A DNA stretch of 64,000 nt. Source: Ostrinia nubilalis. Taxonomy: Eukaryota; Arthropoda; Insecta; Lepidoptera; Crambidae. How positions within the stretch are numbered: position 1 is the first letter of the stretch; every line of letters starts with the position of its first letter. Positions 25,443 through 36,171 of this stretch are shown here, piece after piece. The position numbers and the translations under genes are program-made. A model generated the notes under the pieces. The model was not told where the DNA came from, ran no database searches, and saw only the letters and a list, made by a program, of their open reading frames with translations. The stretch lies in the NCBI RefSeq assembly GCF_963855985.1, contig NC_087104.1, forward strand, positions 14,136,001 to 14,200,000, read 5' to 3'.

Positions 25443-26149
25443 AGACGTTAATAGAAGAATCTAGAATGATTTAGATACTGTAATTAAAATGATGTCATGA
25501 ACTCCGGCCAGAAAGTCGAATATCGCAAAAAGTAGACAAGGTCATCTGCAGCTGCTGTAGCTCAGAGTCAACTAAAAATATACGAAACTGGTAAGGCTTT
25601 AAGGTGAAGAGTTTATGAAACATTGCAAAGAAAACAGGCAGAAAAACAAGACAACATACTCAGAAGATAGGAACATTTCTGCAGAAGTGCTTCCAAAAGA
25701 GGCATTATTATTATTAGACTTGTTCTTAAGAATACAAACACTCCTCGTGTATGTAGACTCATAGAAAATTTTAAGAATGTAAATAATTTCTATTTAACTG
25801 AGGAAATCGCACCCCCCCTGGAATAAGTATGCAAGTCCACTTGTGCGATATTTTTTTTATTGCACTAAAAAATCAAGAAGGAGGTAATACATATTGTCAA
25901 TTTTTTTCATAATTTTTCTCTTAAAAATGAATAAATTATGTACAAATATGTAAAATATTGCAACATTAAAATATCTAAATTTCCATAGCAAAAACGAAGT
26001 AAATACATTTGCACTTAATTGTTTAATAAAGTTCCGTATGAATAATAGCATATTAATAGTTACGTACATCTTCCACGAAGACTTTAAAAAATATTTTCGC
26101 GTATCTATTGTTGCATACTTATTCTAGGATATTATTTGGTGGGTATCGT

Positions 26150-26342
26150 GGTGCAAGTTTAGTTGCTTAGTTTTTCCACGAAACTTTTGTGCACATTATG
26201 CTGGTAATTTTGTGCAAGTCTAGATGCCTAATTCTTCCACGAAACTTTTATTCGAATAATAATATATAACAATTGATACGTTATTTTCTACGTACATTAT
26301 CTTTGTGCAAGTCTAGTTGCCTAATTATTTTACGAAAGTTTT
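26150..26342 (+). repeat. Triplicated about 39-bp direct repeat
   Basis: Three units, at 26150-26188, 26210-26249 and 26303-26342, share GTGCAAGTCTAGTTGCCTAA followed by TTCCACGAAACTTTT, with different spacers between them. A fainter partial copy (CTTCCACGAAGACTTT) lies at 26069. They sit about 350 bp inside the left end of the putative 4.9 kb element and could be subterminal repeats of it. Confidence 0.7.
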
Positions 26343-27182
26343 GGCGATGTTGTGTTTTATACCGATATTGATACATTTAATGTAATGTAATTTAGTCATT
26401 AACAAAGCACAAATTAACTTAGTTTCAGTCATTTAAGTATCCGAACCACTACTTCTTGCACTAAATACCCTTGTAAGACTATCAGATCCTGTGTGTTTAT
26501 CAAAAATTCGTACCAATCATGGTGGTAAAACGTGGTAAAATGATCGGTCTTTATGAGTACAAGATCCATTTTAAATTCTGTCTCTCTCTTCAGTGAACCG
26601 TTATCGTAGTAATCGAGATAAATATTCATCTTTCCAGAGCCGCATGAGTCCATTTATCAGCTTCGTGTATTGCCAGTGTGACAAGGTATGTATCTTAACG
26701 TCTTTCAAAGCAGTAAGCAACAATCGGTGCGTCCCTAATTATAAAATGACACAAGTTTGTATGTATTTTAAGGAATATTGTCATCAAAAGGACATAATGG
26801 TCAGACGTGTAAAAATGCAACAACCTGATACAAAACTATTGCCATCTTTTCGTATGTATGATGAGCAGTCAGTATTCTTTTCAGGTGGTACTTGATCGAC
26901 CGGACGCCAGCTTTCCGCAGACCTCCACAGATTGGACTTGCCACTGGAATGTAGTGCCATTAAGTGCCTTCTATATCCTAATGTTGACCCTATTTGTCCA
27001 GTAAATTGCATTATTATTCCAGGCCCTATGAAACTCCTGGCTCAGACAAAGTTTCTATCCTGGTTGCTTCACAGGTCCGGTCACTCTTCAACAAAGCGTA
27101 TAAAAGCACCTATAAGTTTTGGACCAAATAAAAATAGTTCTTTCTTTCTTTAAAGGTTCAGCCAAACCAACGCAATCACACG

Positions 27183-27264
27183 CGATCAGCCGGCGTGCAG
27201 GCGGCGGCAGTGATGGCGATCAGACAAAATGCATCGATGGCCATCGCTGCACGCCGGCTGATCG
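27183..27264. repeat. 82-bp near-perfect palindrome
   Basis: CGATCAGCCGGCGTGCAG at 27183-27200 is the exact reverse complement of 27247-27264, and the inner bases (AGTGATGGC against GGCCATCGCT) continue the stem with few mismatches around a short ACAAAATGCAT loop. It is much more GC-rich than its surroundings. It may be a tiny foldback element; no target duplication is evident. Confidence 0.7.
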
Positions 27265-27891
27265 AGCGTGAAGTGAACCTTATAGGATTCGGAAGTGATG
27301 TCACCAACGAGTTCAATGTGGGTAACTTTTGTAGTCATGCAGACAATAAATATCACTATATTATAGGCTTCTATAGTTTTGTTCCCTTGGACATCAAAAT
27401 TTGAAAGGGTCCTTCAAAATCGTCTCCCTTGTTCATGAATTGTCTAGATTGAGTAACTTGCTGTTCTGGTAAATCTCCCATTAGGTACTTACTTTAGCAG
27501 TAGCATTCAATTTAGTTCAATTGAAATATCTGTGTACTTATTTTCTCACCAATGGTTTCGCCTTGATAATCCAAAATGTGGAGCTGAGTCAGCTTTCTTG
27601 TGAATTAACATGATGTCAGTATTAATATAAACGTTTTCGACAATCTCCACGACGCGGTTTGCAACAATAGATTTCCACCTATTCGTCTCTCCAGACAGCT
27701 AGGCGATCACAATAGAAAAATCTGTTCATAGTGTGCGAACATCTGTGAGGTTGGTATTCTTCACATTATTCCTTGTCATTTGCTTCATCCAGTTTACTCA
27801 AAGCAGCACATAGCTCAAGACGAAGTAAAAGAAAAACAGGTTTCAGAGAGCACTTGAGTTTTTTAGCAATTAATTTTGTTTCAAACCCTTC

Positions 27892-28136
27892 ATCTAGTTC
27901 AAGACTGCTCAACCTTTTGAAGAGTCGGGCCAAACGGTGGATTCAGTCGTTGACGACGGGTCACCTACATTTCTGACAGCTAACTTCAGAGAGATCTTAA
28001 AGTTTGTACTGTGCTCGGCGGGATTTTTTATTTGGTGCTTTTTTTTTTCAAACTGTACATGCACGGGCCACTTAAAATTCTTTTGGGGGCCACACTGTGT
28101 CCCGCGGGCCTGGAGTTGAGCAGCCTTGATCTAGTT
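27892..28136. mobile_element. hAT-like MITE with 8-bp target duplication
   Basis: ATCTAGTT at 27892-27899 is repeated at 28129-28136. Between them is a 229-bp element with ends CAAGACTGCTCAAC and GTTGAGCAGCCTTG (13 of 14 positions). An 8-bp duplication and CA-starting, CTCAAC-containing ends are typical of hAT elements. The interior (GGGCCACACTGTGTCC, GCGGGCC) is non-coding. The exact duplication suggests a relatively recent insertion. Confidence 0.8.
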
Positions 28137-28206
28137 GATCTTATGTGAACGGCTGCAGTAAGTATAATGCACTCACAGAGGCATCGCTAAATTTATTATA
28201 ATTATT

Positions 28207-28456
28207 GTATTTTTACTCGGCCTGCATCTGGCCTTCCAGCTACCTTTATCAGGTCGTCGGACCACCTTGTCGGTGGATGTCCCAACGCTGCGTTTTACGA
28301 TACCTGGCCTCCGCTTCATAACCTTGCTGGCCCATCGGCCGTCAGTTCTGCGTACTATGTGCTTCCAACCGTGCGATGTGGAAGTCATTGAGGGAGGCCT
28401 ATGTTCAGCAGTGGACGTCCTGTAGCTGAAATGATGATGCTGACGTATTTTTTCTC
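28207..28456 (-). mobile_element. 5'-inverted (twin-primed) RTE LINE insertion
   Basis: The 3' piece, about 28366-28440, lies on the plus strand (CCGTGCGATGTGGAAGTC to GCTGAAATGATGATG). The adjoining upstream piece, 28219-about 28363, is the same element's preceding sequence but on the minus strand; its peptide contains HIVRRTDGRW and SKV. The two pieces abut in element coordinates with only a few bases missing. A 12-bp duplication, GTATTTTTACTC (28207-28218), recurs with one mismatch at 28445-28456. This is the signature of twin priming during target-primed reverse transcription. Confidence 0.8.
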
Positions 28457-29115
28457 TCTACCTATACCAATCTATATCTGAGTTTTGTCAATATGAATCA
28501 AATCCTGCCGTATCTTAATCCAATCTTTTTTTAATGAGTTACTTATCTTTCTATCCTTATTATTTTTTTATCAGCCAAAGTTTTTGTTTTGAAACAAATA
28601 AATACTTTCTATTCTATTTCCATTAGAATCTTAGCCATGACTGTACTTGGAGCTAAGCTCCAGCCAAGGGGATCAAAAAGTTTGATCAGATGTATCAGAT
28701 AAAATATTACGTTTCATGATTGGTTTTGCAATTTGTGGTATATTCACATTGTATTTAAATCTGTCCTCAAATTCCATTCAATACCCAATGCTTGGACTGT
28801 TCCATCAAGGTTCATGAAACTACTTTAGCACTAGCTGATCTTTTGTTGACTTCATAAACTCAACGCAGAACTAGGTAGCAAAAGGTACATATTTGACCGC
28901 AGTTGCATGTGATGTAAAGTGAGATGCAGTATAAGATGGTAGATATCTACCTGTAAGTGCCTATAAGGTCTGGATTATAGTGTTCAGAAGAGAGCAGCAG
29001 GCAGCGCCCTGTTCGCATTATAGTATTGAAGTGTAACCTGGTGGATGGTCTGGTCATATCAGATGTATTATTATCTGCTCTGTAAGTTCTCATTAAATTA
29101 TAGCATTATAGCTTC

Positions 29116-29200
29116 ATGTACATGGGCGACGGCAATTGCTTACCATCAGGTGATCCGTCTGCTCGTTTGCCTCCTATCACATAAAATAAAAATAAAATAA
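29116..29200 (+). mobile_element. Dispersed LINE 3' end (GCTTACCATCAGGTGA family)
   Basis: It reads GGGCGACGGCAATTGCTTACC, TCAGGTGATCCGTCTGCTCG and TTTGCCTCCTATCACAT, then an AAAATA-rich tail. A longer copy of the same family lies inverted at 29706-29935. This is a frequent moth LINE 3' end; the clade is not assigned. Confidence 0.6.
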
Positions 29201-29419
29201 ATAATTGACCAGTCCGCTCCTGATAAAAGGTCGTTGATATAAAAATGTTGTTTTATTATTTTATAGAAATCGGTACCCTCGGTAATTCGGTCTCCAAATA
29301 ATGCACTGGTAATCCGAATCATTTTTTGTCACATAAATCTGAAGATCATCTTCATAATGTCATCTATGAAGCAAACGTTTCATCTCATTATAATATTTCT
29401 CGGGTCTTCTTGCAGCTGA

Positions 29420-29451
29420 GAACTGCTTGTGGGTTGGTTCACAAGCAGTTC
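29420..29451. repeat. Perfect 12-bp stem hairpin
   Basis: GAACTGCTTGTG and CACAAGCAGTTC flank an 8-base loop (GGTTGGTT). The stem is too short for a pre-miRNA as seen, and there is no poly-T stop, so no function is assigned. Confidence 0.6.
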
Positions 29452-29705
29452 GTTATTCAGTGAAATATAAATCGAACCTTAACACGAAGCATCAAATACA
29501 ATCGTACGCGAGTTGTCTCCGTATTATTCCAGACAACCGCATGATAAGGTAAGTATTACTGTCATTCTTGTTCCTTTTTCTTTTTCAGGTAGGTACCTTG
29601 TTTTATAAAAAAAAATCTGTGTGTTCGTTAATCTTTTTCAGGTCTGGTGATTTCTGCAACTTTCTTTCTAACTGAACGGACCTCTGTGTGGTTATGTTTT
29701 TGGGT

Positions 29706-29935
29706 TTTTTTTAAGGGAAAGGAGGCAAACGAGCAGACGAATCACCTGATGGTAAGTGATTACCCGCCGCCCATAGACACCGCTCCTCGGTGAGTTACAG
29801 GTGCGTTGATTGTCTTTAAGGTGTTAGAGTCTCCTCTTGAAAGATTGTAGATCGTATTGGTCCGCAAATACTGTAAACGGCAGTTCATTCCTCGGTTTGG
29901 TGTCTGCAAATGGTGATTGTGGATTTTCTGTTTTA
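29706..29935 (-). mobile_element. Dispersed LINE 3' region, minus strand
   Basis: On the plus strand it reads AAAGGAGGCAAACGAGCAGA, TCACCTGATGGTAAGTGATT, CCGCCGCCCATAGACACC and CAGGTGCGTTG, which is the reverse complement of a common moth LINE 3' region ending in an A-rich tail. It is the longer partner of the copy at 29116-29200. Only 3' sequence is present. Confidence 0.65.
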
Positions 29936-29985
29936 AATGGTAACTTTACAAAATATCTATCTACCGCTTCCGTAAAAAAAAATGT

Positions 29986-30068
29986 CCTGAAGCAGTGGTT
30001 GGGTTAATACTGGGGAGTGTAAAACTATAAAAGTGCTTTATAAAAGCCTACTTGCAAAAATAAAATGA
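29986..30068 (+). mobile_element. Dispersed LINE 3'-end-like repeat
   Basis: CCTGAAGCAGTGGTTGGGTT, then GGGGAGTGTAAAA and GCCTACTTGCAAAAATAAAA, match the distal half of the repeat at 11941-12115. Confidence 0.55.
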
Positions 30069-30071
30069 GTT

Positions 30072-30193
30072 TTATGCCCGTTTTCACCATTAATCCCAAA
30101 TTTTTAAGTGACCCCTATAAAAACAAAATTCCTGTTATGTATCACCATAGAGGTCACTTACAAATTAGGGATTGATGGTGAAAACGGGCATTA
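30072..30193. mobile_element. Harbinger-like MITE with TTA flanks
   Basis: TTA at 30072-30074 and 30191-30193 flank a 116-bp unit whose ends TGCCCGTTTTCACCATTAAT and ATTGATGGTGAAAACGGGCA are inverted. The inner part, AAGTGACC, pairs with GGTCACTT. TWA target duplications are typical of PIF/Harbinger MITEs. The arms are well preserved. Confidence 0.8.
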
Positions 30194-30542
30194 GTCCTTT
30201 TGATAGCTCGTCTCTCCCTAAAAAAGCAATTTTCGAAAATTATAATATAGTTATGCAAAAATATTGTAACTTTTTGATTTTGAATAAAGCTATAATTTTA
30301 AATACAACCATAAGTTATGTAATTTTTCACAAGGTAAAAGTACGTTATCCTTTTTACGAATTTATTTCGATACGAATAGTTCGAGGAAAAACTACGTAAA
30401 CTACACTTACACGTTGAATGCACGACTAAATCTGAACGCCAATAAGTGGTTATCTGCAATAATACCAAACAGCATGTATTCCTTTACATGTCAACAATGC
30501 AATATTCATAATTACAACAACAAGGTGTTAAATATGTTTCGC

Positions 30543-30743
30543 GGAATAAGTACGCAACGCTCTTTTTTAAGTTTTTCTCAAAACCTATTAAGTGTATTTT
30601 AAATATAAATACATAGGCCCCTCACAGACATTTTTAGCTATCTTTTGATGTATAACACATATTTTTAATAATGGTAATAAATTTTTAGGACAGTTTTTTT
30701 ACGCTCCTGAAAAGTTGGCATTTTTCACTTGCGTACTTATTCC
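30543..30743. repeat. Inverted GGAATAAGTACGCAA pair
   Basis: GGAATAAGTACGCAA at 30543-30557 is the perfect reverse complement of TTGCGTACTTATTCC at 30729-30743. The same motif (with T for C) is part of the left end at 25808. It may mark rearranged or duplicated ends of the 4.9 kb element. Confidence 0.6.
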
Positions 30744-30759
30744 AGGAAGGGTGCGAAAT

Positions 30760-33690
30760 ATGCAAAATGGACTCTAATAACAAGCTAGTTACGAATGTAA
30801 CGTTTTCCTCATTATATAATTTTGTCACATCTCGTGTATTAATTGATATACTCTGTAGATTTATACAGACTTTGTATTATGTCGTAGGTGGGGAAAACCC
30901 ATCTTTACGTTAGTGTTATTCTAAGGACGTACGACTCAATGAAAGTGTTTTAGATTACCAGTAAATTTACTCGGTAGTAGTATAACAATTAATCACTTCC
31001 TACTTCAATTTCAAGCATTTAATGCATTTATTTTAATGTTCTCCACTTTCTACTTGAACGAGGGTTTATTCGGAAACTCAAGCAAAACTCTATGATCTAA
31101 TTTAATCAACGGTTTGATGTAATATTTCAGTAACAGAAAACGTGAATGAACCATCGAAGGCAAGCGACAAATTTATTACAGTCCCAAAATCATCTCCTTA
31201 AAAAGGAGGGTCTTGATATTAAAATATTCCTGAAGATAATATTATAATCTTCGACATCACCATGATATTCGAAAAATTACCTTATTTATGGAGAGTTAGT
31301 TTTAGTTTCAAATATAATCTACAATTTGTTACGCTCATGTCTCAACCCGTAATACCCTACTGGTCCAAAAATATTCGATTTGCATTGAATAACTGAAGTG
31401 GGACAATCGAATACTGGTATTTAATGAAACGAGGATACTTCCAGAATAGTGAGTCACACCGATGACCTTTGTTTGCCTGTACATGTAGTTATAAACATTT
31501 TGAATTCCTCTACCGATACGTAATTACTTGAACGCCGCAAAAGACAAGGAGAAAATTGTTTATAGACTGATAAAAAATACAAAACACTGAATTTAATAGA
31601 CTTAAAAGTGTCATTTAACTCGTGTTTTAATACTTTGCCGACCGTAAAATACCTGGTGGCTTTCAATTCGTTGCTTCATTAACTGTTAATTAATCCAAAA
31701 TTAAGATAGAAATAAATTGTATTTTAGTTCTAATACTAGGAGCTGCTGGTGCCAAAAGATATCTTTGACTACAGAAATCTAAATTACAAGTTAATACTGG
31801 TAATTTAGAGTCTAAAGTATACCACATAACCGCCAAATCCGATCTGACATTATTCTTCTTTGGGATCCTCCGTTATCTCAGTAAAGGATTGGTCTGCGGA
31901 GCGATCCTACGTCGATACGGGCGAGCCGAGCCAAAACTTATATTTATGATGACAAAGCTAAGAAACCGTTAAACGTCTGATAAAGTGCTGCTGATCTGTT
32001 CAAAGGCAGCAATTAGTTGGCTAGAAATCTATTTGGAACGAAGTTTAAGAAAGATTTAAGAGAGAAACAGATGAAAAAGGGGAACGCGGAAGCGAAATAA
32101 GGGAACAAACTTACGGATTGTATTCAATAACTTACTTTTGAGAGAAAGGGGGTTATACAAGATGTAGGTAGATAACTCAAGATTGTTCGTAACACGTTCG
32201 CAAGTCAGCTGATGGACGATACTTATAACTATCTTAGTCATGCCGATTATAGATTTCTGCCACACGTTTCGTTCGTCATACTTATGTACGTTAGGTGATT
32301 GGGTGCGTGATCTAAGTCGCGTAGACCTTTGACATCTAGAATGACTGGGTGAAAATCCAAACTATTCTGGATATTACAACGAAAAAAGAAATATAAAGAA
32401 AATGTTTTAATAAGTTCTAAGAAAACGATGTCGAAAAACTATTAGCCCATTTTAACAAAATATAACGTGGTTACTTCGTTGATATTGAATTTCAAGCTAA
32501 AACTTGTTTCAACTACGTAATTTAGATGGTTACCAACAAAACAGTGTTCTTTTCCATTATTTTTAATAACTGTTTTAAAGGCATGTTCAAATTAACTCAA
32601 GTAATCTTTTCTAGTAAGGCAAAGCTGATAATTTTCCAAGTGTAGAAAGTAAATAGGCCGCTATAATTGTAGTGATTCCGTGCTTTCTGCGTAATAAGTG
32701 ACATAGGTAGTAAGTTCAACACGTGCAGCTTTCATCGCCGCGAGTTCTATTTCTGAGTTGATTCCTGCAGCCAAGTTTAGATGTTAGTCATCGGCACTTT
32801 CACCCTGTTTCAGAATGCATAAATATGGTATATTTTCTACATTATACAATACAGGGCCTGTGCATGTTCCTTGTAGAAGTAAATCTAAAAATGTATGTCA
32901 ACTTTGCTATAAAATATTCTAATAGCTTTATTCGATGCAAAATCTCATTTGGCGCTATAAATTCTCGTTGCTATGTTTGAATAAATAATATCTGACGTCG
33001 GACCATTTCATTCTATCATTTTCGAAATCCCTTTTGCCTTGATAGCCCTAATCATTTAATTACAATTTATCTCTGTCTAACATAAACATACGTATTTAGA
33101 TTAATTGCAGTGCATTTGCCAATGTCGCATTTAAGCGAATGTATATGCCTCTGTACTGCAATTACAAGAGCGTCTCGGATCAACGCATTTGGAAGATATA
33201 AATCTAAACTGTAATCCAAATTTACATAGTACTTTTCTGTAGTAATACATTACAGTCTCTTTAGTATAATTTCCTTCTAGGTCGTAAGCAAACACATAAT
33301 AACTTACCTAAACAATTTACGAGACGTACTTTACATCTGAGATTAATTAAAACCGCCAAATATAGAAACCAAGGATAGTCTTGCTGCAATACTAAAACCC
33401 ACATAAATTATAAAGTACACGACTCCATGCCATCATCACTGGATGGAATATTTTCGCCAGTTTTATGTTCTTTATTAAGATGATAAAGTTCTCAGAAACA
33501 CTAAAGTTATTGCAGCCAAATTATTAAGATGTTCCACGTTTTGATGACTAGATACTTGAAGTTGAATTTTTGATGATTCTTATTCATTTAGGCACTAAAT
33601 TCTGTCAGTATAAAATTTTGTTCATATCCATACCTATACTCATGATCTTTATACAAAAAAATGTTACACACATAATATAAACGACTTTAA
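30760..33690. other. Nothing recognised
   Basis: AT-rich sequence without recognised repeats or exons. Together with 36172-48645 it forms a repeat-poor block. Confidence 0.45.
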
Positions 33691-33694
33691 AAGA

Positions 33695-33805
33695 AACGTT
33701 TTACGGTAAAAAGATTCGAACAAACGCAGAGACCAAAGCCGCTATCATTGTTAGCCTTATAATTTAAGCTAACGACTGAGCCGATGGGAAAAAGGGGCAG
33801 CATAC
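33695..33805 (-). mobile_element. Possible tRNA-derived SINE head
   Basis: The minus strand carries CGGCTCAGTCGTTAGCTTAA (A-box-like) followed by TTTGTTCGAATC (B-box-like) about 55 bases on. Stems do not form a complete tRNA, so a decayed SINE is the likeliest reading. Confidence 0.4.
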
Positions 33806-35760
33806 GTTGCAGTAATTTTCCGTGTATCGTACAGATAATTTTAGAGCTACGCACTATATTTGTTCTAACGGAGCTAAACGCATCTCCTACGAGCATGGGA
33901 AAGCAGTAACAAGCATGCCTGACGGTTTATTACCGCGTGCTTTGCCAGCATACAGCCGTTAAGCACTCACAAGGGATTTAATTACTAAGATAATAGCATT
34001 TTCAATGAATGGGACGTTTTGTTTTCTACTCAAATGATACGGAATGAAATTTGTGGTATGAATGTATTACTTGATAACCGTTACTGTTCCGAAAAGTTCT
34101 AGAATTTGCGAAGATGTGCGAAAGAAAGAAATATTAGCTTCTTTAGTTTAGAAAAAGACGGATAAATGTCGAAAAAATTATGCTCTAACAGAACGTTGTC
34201 AAAGTTGTCACAAAATGAAAGTTGATAATGGTAGTGAGCACAATAATATCTCAGTTTGTCAAGCATTTTGATTTATCGCCCTGTATAATGCTAACACAAT
34301 GTAGACCGTCATTCGTTTCTCGTTTAAGAGGTTCACGGTTAAGCATACCATTATAGCAATCACGACAAATGGATATACATAGAACTCTCAAACTAGAGAC
34401 TTAGCTGTTCTGGTTGTCACGACCGAAACCTACATAGAAACGTAATTATAAACACATTACCGTAAGTGCCTTACCGTACGCATCGAGAGAACTGGAACAC
34501 AATTCTTTTCGATCTGACTTAATGGCGCCCAGGCGTGTTTGGAGAGAATTCCCCACGATACCCTTTAATCTTTAAGTACCCCGAAAACAACGAGCCACAC
34601 AAATATCAATGTATGTAATACGAACTAAATCACCAGTATTCACGGAAACAAATCCCGGATAAAAATAAAAAAGGGAACCTTATGCTTCAAAATTCAATAT
34701 CTACTTATCTCGAGAGAGATACTGGGCGAAACAGGAAGGAATTTACTAAAAGGAAACGGGCGCCGGCTAGAAAGGGTAGAAGGGCCGTAATAAAGAAATC
34801 ATAGACGTCTTGTTACTAAATTGTTTGATATGTTGACTCGCCGGACGCGAGAACCCTGAGCGAAATCGATCTCGAAATATTGCTACCAAGAGCCGAGTAA
34901 TTACATTTAAGATCGTATTAAGGCAAGACATTAAGAGTGATCACCGTTTGCCCTTAACGTTATAATAGCCTCTTTATATACAAAACTAGCTGTATCCACG
35001 CCACGAAGCAAGGAATTTAATTTGGTAAGATCAAAAAGGTAGGGGATGCAAAGATATATTTAACAAGTATTCAGTATACAATCGAATTATTCCTCTTTAA
35101 GAAGTTTCTCATTAAACTTGGAATTAGTTACTCGATTGCCGACGCTGCTAAACAGATGGCCGGGCCTATGACTGTCTTTGTGTTCGTGTTAATTCGAACT
35201 TTTGTATGTAAGATCAAAGGTACTAACTTTAGTGCGCTCCGAAGCGCCTCTTTCTTCCATTTCCTCGCTAGAAGGACGTCAGAACTTTTCTTATTCCCGA
35301 AAGCTGGTTCGGGAAATGAGCGACATTACAGAGTCAATAGACTCCGGCGTAAACCGAACGGAGCAGTCAATAAGATCCTTGCTTTGAGCGTATCTCGTTT
35401 AGACAACTTCTGGATTAGGGTGTGGGATGAATTTTAAAAGCTGCCCTTAGTATAAACTATTCGCATGTTGCGTCATAGTTATCATTCGACGTCGTTTCAG
35501 AAATAGGGGCTCGATATGTTAAGGAAACGACCCGAGCGGTTGATATTCAAAGGGAAACGAAAAACTTTGCGGTCGGAACTCCGCAATTCTTCCTGGGACA
35601 AGACGTTCAAATTCCCACTTAGATATTTTGACGCGGAATGCACCGCATATAAAGCCAGATGCTTCCAATCAATAACTTCGGAACGGACGCAGATGGGAAT
35701 CGTCCAAACATGAACTGGGACTAATACCGCGTTGTTCAATTTCAACTTTTTGTTTCCACC

Positions 35761-36171
35761 AACAAAGTGGCCTTATACAGAAGCTCAAAGTTGCACAGCG
35801 TGCTATGGAGAGGGCTATGCTCGGTGTTTCTTTACGAGATCGAATCAGAAATGAGGAGATCCGTAAACGAACTAAAGTCGCTGACATAGCCCGACGGATC
35901 AGGAAGCTGAAGTGGCAGTGGGCAGGGCACATAGTACGCAGAACTGACGGCCGATGGGGCAGCAAGGTTCTGGAATGGAGGCCACGTACCGGAAAACGCA
36001 GCGTGGGACGTCCACCCACAAGGTGGACCGACGACCTGATAAAGGTAGCGGGAAGGCGCTGGATGCAGGCCGCTACCAACCGTGCGATGTGGAAGTCATT
36101 GGGGGAGGCCTATGTTCAGCAGTGGACGTCCTGTGGCTGAAATGATGATGATGATGATGAACAAAGTGGCC
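35761..36171 (+). mobile_element. 5'-truncated RTE-clade LINE with target duplication
   Basis: AACAAAGTGGCC at 35761-35772 is repeated exactly at 36160-36171, bounding a 387-bp insertion that ends with GGCTGAA and a (ATG)n tail. Only the 3' end of the element was copied. The exact duplication and intact reading frame make it the best-preserved LINE fragment in the window. Eight or nine more fragments of this clade lie at 28.2, 52.2, 52.8, 55.3, 56.0, 56.8, 58.4, 60.4 and 61.3 kb. Confidence 0.9.
35775..36140 (+). pseudogene. RTE LINE polyprotein C-terminal fragment
   Basis: This open stretch of 121 codons ends in TAG-free sequence up to a TGA stop and represents the extreme C-terminus of an RTE-type endonuclease/reverse transcriptase. 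Visible family landmarks, in order, are KVAQRAMERAMLGVSLRDRI, NEEIRKRTKVADIARRI, KLKWQWAGHIVRRTDGRW, GRPPTRWTDDLIKVAG, WKSLGEAY and QQWTSCG. The endonuclease and RT catalytic cores are absent because of 5' truncation, so it cannot act. There is no start codon of its own; the apparent ATG at 35805 is an internal Met. Confidence 0.88.

Larger units (their letters stand above)
25804..30759. mobile_element. Putative 4.9 kb degenerate DNA transposon (AAAT flanks)
   Basis: A 29-bp end at 25808-25836 (CGCACCC, then CCTGGAATAAGTAYGCAAGT) is repeated inverted at 30727-30755 with 26 of 29 positions equal. Both outer sides carry AAAT (25804-25807, 30756-30759), which would be a 4-bp target duplication. 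No transposase ORF was found inside, and the interior is full of later insertions. Sola1, Chapaev and Ginger types make 4-bp duplications, but no family is assigned. Alternatively these are two unrelated inverted copies of one short repeat. Confidence 0.35.

Noticed and set aside
29420..29451. Hairpin as a microRNA precursor
   Set aside because: Only 12 paired bases before mismatches, too short for a Dicer substrate on what can be seen.
35156..35437. 93-codon plus-strand ORF starting MAGPMTVFVF
   Set aside because: A second overlapping frame is equally open and neither shows a known motif or repeat similarity.
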